Positions 59,755-64,000 of a stretch of 64,000 nt of DNA are shown here, in pieces (position 1 is the first letter of the stretch; every line of letters begins with the position of its first letter). The stretch is from positions 1,798,001-1,862,000 of the forward strand of contig NZ_CP048113.1 of NCBI RefSeq assembly GCF_010093065.1, read 5' to 3'. The translations under genes and the position numbers were made by a program. The notes below the pieces were generated by a model that worked only from the letters and a program-made list of their open reading frames with translations, was not told the origin of the DNA and searched no databases. The stretch is from Chitinophaga agri. GTDB lineage: Bacteria; Bacteroidota; Bacteroidia; Chitinophagales; Chitinophagaceae.

Positions 59755-60327
59755 TTAAAAAAATATGGTGGTATAGAATATTTTAATGATTGTCAGTGAG
59801 ATAAGCAGCTTTTCCAGCCTTTCACGTTCTTCTCTCAACGTCTCATACGCTTTGCGCAACTGGGTTTTTACGGTATTGACAGAGATTTCCAGCATCGCGG
59901 CAATTTCGCTGTACTTATAGCCATCGCCATTGCTCAGCAGGAAAATCCTGCGCCGTTGTTCCGGCAGGCGCTGTATGGCCTGTAATAATCCGGCCTTCAG
60001 CTGATCATCTTTATGTAGTATGGCATGCTCACCCTGCGGATCATAGGTCTCCGGGGCAGCAGAAGCGATAGTATGTTTGGTACGGGTAGTGTTGCTGTTG
60101 ATGTAATTAATGACACCATTACGAATAGAGCGGAAGGCGTATTTTTCGAAGCTATCTGGTGTAGGTAGGGTATCCCGCTTCCCCCAGCAACGGAAAAAGA
60201 AATCCTGCACTACGTCTTTTGCTGCTTCCATATCTTTCAGGTAGCTATAGGCGAAAAGGCATAATGGTTGATAATGGTCCCTGAACAATTGTTCATACCG
60301 TTCTCTCTCTGTCCACTGCTCGTGCAT
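59755..60327 (-). CDS. RNA polymerase ECF sigma factor
   Basis: 190 residues. Region 2 (YEQLFRDHYQPLCLFAYSYL, EAAKDVVQDFFFRCWGK) and region 4 (IQRLPEQRRRIFLLSNGDGY, KYSEIAAMLEISVNTVKTQL). Belongs to the Bacteroidetes FecI-like ECF group paired with FecR. It directs RNA polymerase to the SusCD genes when FecR signals. 61 nt before fecR. A weak -7 (TTATTTTG) is upstream. Confidence 0.92.
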   Translation of the reverse strand: MHEQWTERERYEQLFRDHYQPLCLFAYSYLKDMEAAKDVVQDFFFRCWGKRDTLPTPDSFEKYAFRSIRNGVINYINSNTTRTKHTIASAAPETYDPQGEHAILHKDDQLKAGLLQAIQRLPEQRRRIFLLSNGDGYKYSEIAAMLEISVNTVKTQLRKAYETLREERERLEKLLISLTIIKIFYTTIFF

Positions 60328-60359
60328 CGTCTTTTTTTAGCGGAGGCACAAAATAAAGA

Positions 60360-60394
60360 AGAAATTAGGAATTAGAAATCAGGAATCAAGAATT
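60360..60394. repeat. GGAATTAG-type repeat
   Basis: GAAATTAGGAATTAGAAATC and AGGAATCAAGAATT in the 233-nt gap between the sigma gene and pnkp; related to the pair at 28999-29152. The rest of the gap is AT-rich and holds no gene. Confidence 0.45.
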
Positions 60395-60515
60395 GGTTTG
60401 GCGCATAGCCGTATAAAGACGCATGTAGAGATACAAGAGGCGTCATTAAACACTGATTAATAATTTATTTATAAATATGTAAATTTATAATAACCAAGCA
60501 ATTCCTGGTTAAATA

Positions 60516-60548
60516 AAACGGCTGCTTCGTTCTCTGAAGCAGCCGTTT
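60516..60548 (-). terminator. Terminator of the pnkp/hen1 operon
   Basis: AAACGGCTGCTTC 60516-60528 pairs with GAAGCAGCCGTTT 60536-60548 over a 7-nt loop, 12 nt after the pnkp stop. Confidence 0.8.
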
Positions 60549-60560
60549 ATCATATTCAGT

Positions 60561-63110
60561 TTATAACCTCGGATCTACCGGCTCACTTTCCAATGCCAGC
60601 AATCCGAACACGCACTGGTGTACTTTCCGCAATGGCTCCTTTGCTACAAAATGCTCCACCGCCTGCACACCCAGGGCAAACTCCTTCAATGCAAGCGAGC
60701 GTTTGCCACTCAGCCCTCTCTTCTTTAACCGGGTCAGATTGCCCTCCACCGTATATTCAGGGCCGTATATAATACGCAGGTATTCTCTTCCCCTGATCTT
60801 GATAGCCGGCTGCAACAAACCTTTGCTACCCCTTTCAATGAAAGACCGTGACTTGACCACCATACCTTCTCCTCCTTTTTCTGTCAGGGCTTCCCACCAG
60901 CGGACTGCAGCTGTAACACTGTCTTCGTCATCCAGGTCTACCAGCTTCCACGCTGTAGGGAACAGCGGATTGCCGTCTCCACCACAGTAACGGCCGATGG
61001 TGTCCATATGCCATACATGGTCTTTGTCAAAGTAGCTCTTGCCTTCTGTAGCTATGATATGAAAAGGTGCCAGTTGATAATCCGTCAGCGATTTTACTTC
61101 CCAGCAGTATTGTCTGTAGGCATCCCTGAACTGGTCACACATTTCGGCTCTTGCACTATAATCCTGCAATAGGGGTGCGATGCCCGGATTTTCCGTCTCC
61201 CGCAACGTCGCCACCGCTGCATGCATGGCATGTACGGCCGCCGTACCTGTTGCCGCATACTGGTGTTGAAGCAGTCCCTGCGCTTTCGCGTTCCAGGGCA
61301 TCAGTTCACAGTCAAGGCATACCCAGTCGGTCTCCATCTCATCCCAGAAGTTGCGGGTGGTCAGTGCTTCCTGTACCATTGTCAGAAACGCCTGTTCCAT
61401 CGTTTTGTCTGTGAAGAACGCCCTACCTGTACGGGTATAGCAGGTGCCTACGGCGCCATCGTCTATACCAAAGCGGCTGGCTATAACAGTACTGTCTTTC
61501 GCAACGATGACCACGGCCCTTGACCCCATATGCTTTTCTTCACATACCACCTGCCGGATATCGTTCTTTTTATAGTAACTGAACGCACCTGCCGGATGCT
61601 CCAGGTAGTCAGGCAATGTACTGGTTTCAGAAGGCGACATAGTTGGCGGCAGATAGATCAGCCATTTGGGATGGATGCTGAAACGACTCATTGTCTCCAG
61701 TGCAGCCGTGGTATATTCCTCACGAACGGTCACCAGATTAAGGAGACGTGTTTCAATCAGCTGTTTGCCCATCAGGTCTTCTATGTCCAGCACATCATCC
61801 TGATCATGCTGCAGGTTGTTCCCCGTACCCGGTATCCGGAGGGGACGTGCAGATTCCACGTAGGTGGCCAATGAGGGCACGTTCACCAGTTGTTTTTCAG
61901 GATAGCGCAAGGCGGTCAGTTTTCCGCCAAATACGCAACCAGTGTCTATATCTATTGTATTGTTAAACCACTGTGGTTCATACACGGGGGTATGGCCATA
62001 CACTACCTGGGCTTTCCCCTTGTACCCGGCTGCCCAGTTATACCTTACCGGCAAACCAAACTCATCGATCTCTCCGGTTGTTTCACCATAGAGACAAAAT
62101 TCTCTCACAGCGCCTGAGCCTCTTCCCTGCATTTCTTCCTTGAGTCCTGCATGTGCTACTACCAGCTTGCCACCATCCAGTACGTAGTGACTGATCAGGC
62201 CATCAAGGAACTGTTTCAGTTCACTGATAAAGCTGTCGTCCTCTCCTCCCAGCTGTTCTACAGTGGCTTTCAGTCCATGCGACAACTGTACGTTATTGCC
62301 CCGCAGATATTTAAGCAGTTTCATGTCATGATTGCCGGGTACACATAATGCCTGATTGCTCTTTACCGCCCGCATTACCAGCTTAAATACCGACGGACTA
62401 TCCGGTCCTCTGTCACAAAGATCGCCCAGGAAGACCAGCTTTCGGCCCGGTAGTACATCCACCGTATGCGTAGCTGCGTCCACTGTGTGCCCCAGCTTTG
62501 TAAGCAGGCTACATAGTTCGGTATAACAACCATGGACATCTCCGATAATATCGAAAGGACCATGCTCAGCTTTGCGGACGTTCCACAAAGGCTCCCGCTC
62601 TATGCCTGTTACAGCAGCAACCTGTTCCTCATTACGCATTTCAAAGATCTTTCTGAACCCTTCATCTTTCAGTCTGCCAAGCCCCCGGCGTAACAGACTG
62701 ATATGACTCGTCACTACATGTGCAGGCAGGTTCCTATCCGTCCGCATTTCATTGCGTTCAATACATACTTTATCCGGCATATTCAATACGATCGCTACTG
62801 GCAATGTGTGATACTCTCTGGCCAGTGCGACCAGTTTCTTTCTGTCTTCCGACCTTACATTGGTCGCATCTACTACTGTCAGCAATCCGCGCTTCAGTCT
62901 TTTACCGACAATATAAAAAAGCAGGTCGAATGCATCATCTGATGCGTCCATCGTATTTTCACTATTACTCACCATCTCCCGGCAGCTGTCACTGCTGATC
63001 ACTTCACCTTTGCCAAACCATCGCCTGGCAAAAGTGCTTTTCCCTGACCCTGTGGCTCCCACTAGTACGATCAATGATAGCTCAGGCACCGTTATCTTCA
63101 TATTATCCAT
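60561..63110 (-). CDS. pnkp: Polynucleotide kinase-phosphatase-ligase, Pnkp
   Basis: 849 residues, normal for bacterial Pnkp. Kinase about 1-170: P-loop GATGSGKST and DATNV. Phosphatase about 180-380: metallophosphoesterase motifs DIIGDVHGC, GDLCDRGPD, GNHD and VVAHAGL. Ligase/adenylyltransferase about 410-849: nucleotidyl Lys in EEKHMGSRAV (about Lys526), with WVCLDCELMPWN and GGEGMVVKSR. It heals 5'-OH and 2',3'-cyclic phosphate ends of cut RNA and works with Hen1, which is the gene upstream (27 nt). Confidence 0.95.
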   Translation of the reverse strand: MDNMKITVPELSLIVLVGATGSGKSTFARRWFGKGEVISSDSCREMVSNSENTMDASDDAFDLLFYIVGKRLKRGLLTVVDATNVRSEDRKKLVALAREYHTLPVAIVLNMPDKVCIERNEMRTDRNLPAHVVTSHISLLRRGLGRLKDEGFRKIFEMRNEEQVAAVTGIEREPLWNVRKAEHGPFDIIGDVHGCYTELCSLLTKLGHTVDAATHTVDVLPGRKLVFLGDLCDRGPDSPSVFKLVMRAVKSNQALCVPGNHDMKLLKYLRGNNVQLSHGLKATVEQLGGEDDSFISELKQFLDGLISHYVLDGGKLVVAHAGLKEEMQGRGSGAVREFCLYGETTGEIDEFGLPVRYNWAAGYKGKAQVVYGHTPVYEPQWFNNTIDIDTGCVFGGKLTALRYPEKQLVNVPSLATYVESARPLRIPGTGNNLQHDQDDVLDIEDLMGKQLIETRLLNLVTVREEYTTAALETMSRFSIHPKWLIYLPPTMSPSETSTLPDYLEHPAGAFSYYKKNDIRQVVCEEKHMGSRAVVIVAKDSTVIASRFGIDDGAVGTCYTRTGRAFFTDKTMEQAFLTMVQEALTTRNFWDEMETDWVCLDCELMPWNAKAQGLLQHQYAATGTAAVHAMHAAVATLRETENPGIAPLLQDYSARAEMCDQFRDAYRQYCWEVKSLTDYQLAPFHIIATEGKSYFDKDHVWHMDTIGRYCGGDGNPLFPTAWKLVDLDDEDSVTAAVRWWEALTEKGGEGMVVKSRSFIERGSKGLLQPAIKIRGREYLRIIYGPEYTVEGNLTRLKKRGLSGKRSLALKEFALGVQAVEHFVAKEPLRKVHQCVFGLLALESEPVDPRL

Positions 63111-63137
63111 TTAGTCGCTTATACAAATATTGAGGTT

Positions 63138-64000
63138 TTAATTTTCTTCTGTGACAGCCGATTTTACGAAGACAGCCATCTGTGTAGGCGCGCCAACATG
63201 CTCCGCTTCTTCTCCAACAGGTTTGATAGTATACGTATACCCATATGTCGCACTTACTTTCTCACACCATTGGGCGAATTGTGCCCGTGTCCATTCAAAA
63301 CGGTGATCCCGGTGCCTCAGCAGTCCTTCGTCTTCTGTAAAAGTGACATTCCATTCCTTGTTAGGTGTAGTCACTATCAGCTTACCCGGTGCTGCATATC
63401 CGAAGACACATTTCTCCAGTGCACGCAGTCTGTCGGGATCGAGGTGTTCAATCACTTCTACCAGGGCTGCTGCATCAAAACCTTCTATCCGGCGGTCTCT
63501 GTATACCAGCGAACCCAGGATCATTTTCAGCCGCTTTTTCTGATTATCTGGCAACTGATCATATCGTAGTCTGCTATAGGCTATTTCCAGACTGCGGGAC
63601 GACACATCCATACCGGTAATATGCGTCAGTTGCGGGTATTGCAGCAGGAGCTTTAGCAGCTTCCCTTCTCCGCAACCCAGATCTACAACCGATTTAACGG
63701 GTGTACTTAACAGCTCTTCGCATACCTGCTGTAACCTGGATGCATGTAAGGTAGGCTTAGGCAGTTCCGGTTCACGGGCGATTTCCCCATTCAGGATCTC
63801 TTCCGGCAGATCATCCTTCATCAGCATTGTCATCGCATCATTCAGCAACGTGGACTTATGGCGGAGGTAACGCTTTGTGATCAGCTCACGCTCCGGATGT
63901 ATCTCCAGCCAGCCTTTCCCTTTTACCAGCAGTTTATCTACCTCTTCCCGGTTGATGAAGTAATGCTTGTCGTTATCCAGCACTGGCAGCAGAATATACA
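63138..64000 (-). CDS. hen1: Hen1 3'-terminal RNA ribose 2'-O-methyltransferase, C-terminal part
   Basis: The frame runs off the right edge (YILLPVLDNDKHYFINREEV), so the N-terminal half and start are missing. The visible 287 residues contain the end of the N-terminal domain and the complete methyltransferase: SAM motif SVVDLGCGEGKLLKLL, metal-binding EVIEHLDPDRL (Glu-x-x-Glu-His) and TPNKEWN. Hen1 methylates the 3'-terminal ribose of the RNA during repair by Pnkp, so the repaired site resists the same ribotoxin. Confidence 0.92.
   Translation of the reverse strand, partial: YILLPVLDNDKHYFINREEVDKLLVKGKGWLEIHPERELITKRYLRHKSTLLNDAMTMLMKDDLPEEILNGEIAREPELPKPTLHASRLQQVCEELLSTPVKSVVDLGCGEGKLLKLLLQYPQLTHITGMDVSSRSLEIAYSRLRYDQLPDNQKKRLKMILGSLVYRDRRIEGFDAAALVEVIEHLDPDRLRALEKCVFGYAAPGKLIVTTPNKEWNVTFTEDEGLLRHRDHRFEWTRAQFAQWCEKVSATYGYTYTIKPVGEEAEHVGAPTQMAVFVKSAVTEEN

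Noticed and set aside
1..64000. CRISPR arrays, tRNA, rRNA, insertion sequences, prophage
   Set aside because: I found no spaced direct-repeat array, no cloverleaf or rRNA signature, and no transposase, integrase or capsid motif in any frame.

Overview
The window looks like chromosomal DNA of a Bacteroidota member close to Chitinophaga. Evidence: SusC/SusD outer-membrane genes with an ECF sigma/FecR pair, DUF4843, DUF4974 and PKD-like lipoproteins, a short YceI-HxlR cluster, type-1 acyl-CoA desaturase, GH106-like rhamnosidase, and several promoters that fit the Bacteroidota -33 TTG / -7 TAnnTTTG pattern instead of -35/-10. I see no tRNA, rRNA, CRISPR array, phage or complete insertion sequence. 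The window cuts two genes: a SufE-like gene at the left edge and hen1 at the right edge.

Layout. 1-509: end of an Fe-S assembly operon (sufE end, MIP18/SufT-like gene) closed by a 41-bp perfect hairpin. 649-2275: three-gene unit of a DUF937-like protein, a BON lipoprotein and a BON-like/SH3 protein. 2556-4747: unknown envelope proteins. 4900-10840: RND efflux adaptor followed by a single reading frame joining the RND permease to its outer-membrane channel. 10970-13981: hybrid histidine kinase facing CheB and CheR. 14219-19305: secreted protein, M57 metalloprotease, CPA2 antiporter, MarR regulator. 19396-25821: a non-coding stretch with promoters, repeats and a terminator, then SDR, phytanoyl-CoA dioxygenase-like protein, HxlR with divergent YceI-YceI-membrane protein operon, acyl-CoA dehydrogenase. 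25988-30166: histidine kinase, sulfatase pseudogene, two unknown genes, medium-chain dehydrogenase. 30258-32644: Mla-type lipid ABC system (MlaE, MlaF, MlaD order of transcription). 32840-37658: TPM-domain lipoprotein, desaturase, GntR-TauE-DUF1634 operon. 37751-43892: heterodimeric ABC exporter preceded by a tiny ORF with a perfect Shine-Dalgarno sequence, SDR and its AraC regulator. 44006-49819: GH106-like enzyme, decayed frame, lipoprotein, unknown protein, flavin amine oxidase. 49898-60327: sigma/FecR/SusC/SusD/DUF4843/PKD-like/TlpA locus. 60561-64000: Pnkp/Hen1 RNA repair operon.

The items I would look at first: (1) a G9 homopolymer inside the FecR anti-sigma gene, in its membrane segment, which could make the whole SusCD locus phase variable; (2) the RND permease-OMF fusion that keeps an internal lipobox, so it may be a cleaved polyprotein; (3) a 15-codon ORF with a perfect SD and its own terminator upstream of an ABC exporter pair; (4) three genes (MarR, desaturase, AraC) whose -7 box lies exactly 4 nt before ATG, implying leaderless mRNAs; (5) operators that can be read straight from repeats: a twin 17-bp GntR site, ATTCAAAC repeats for the AraC protein, and a palindrome over the YceI start site.
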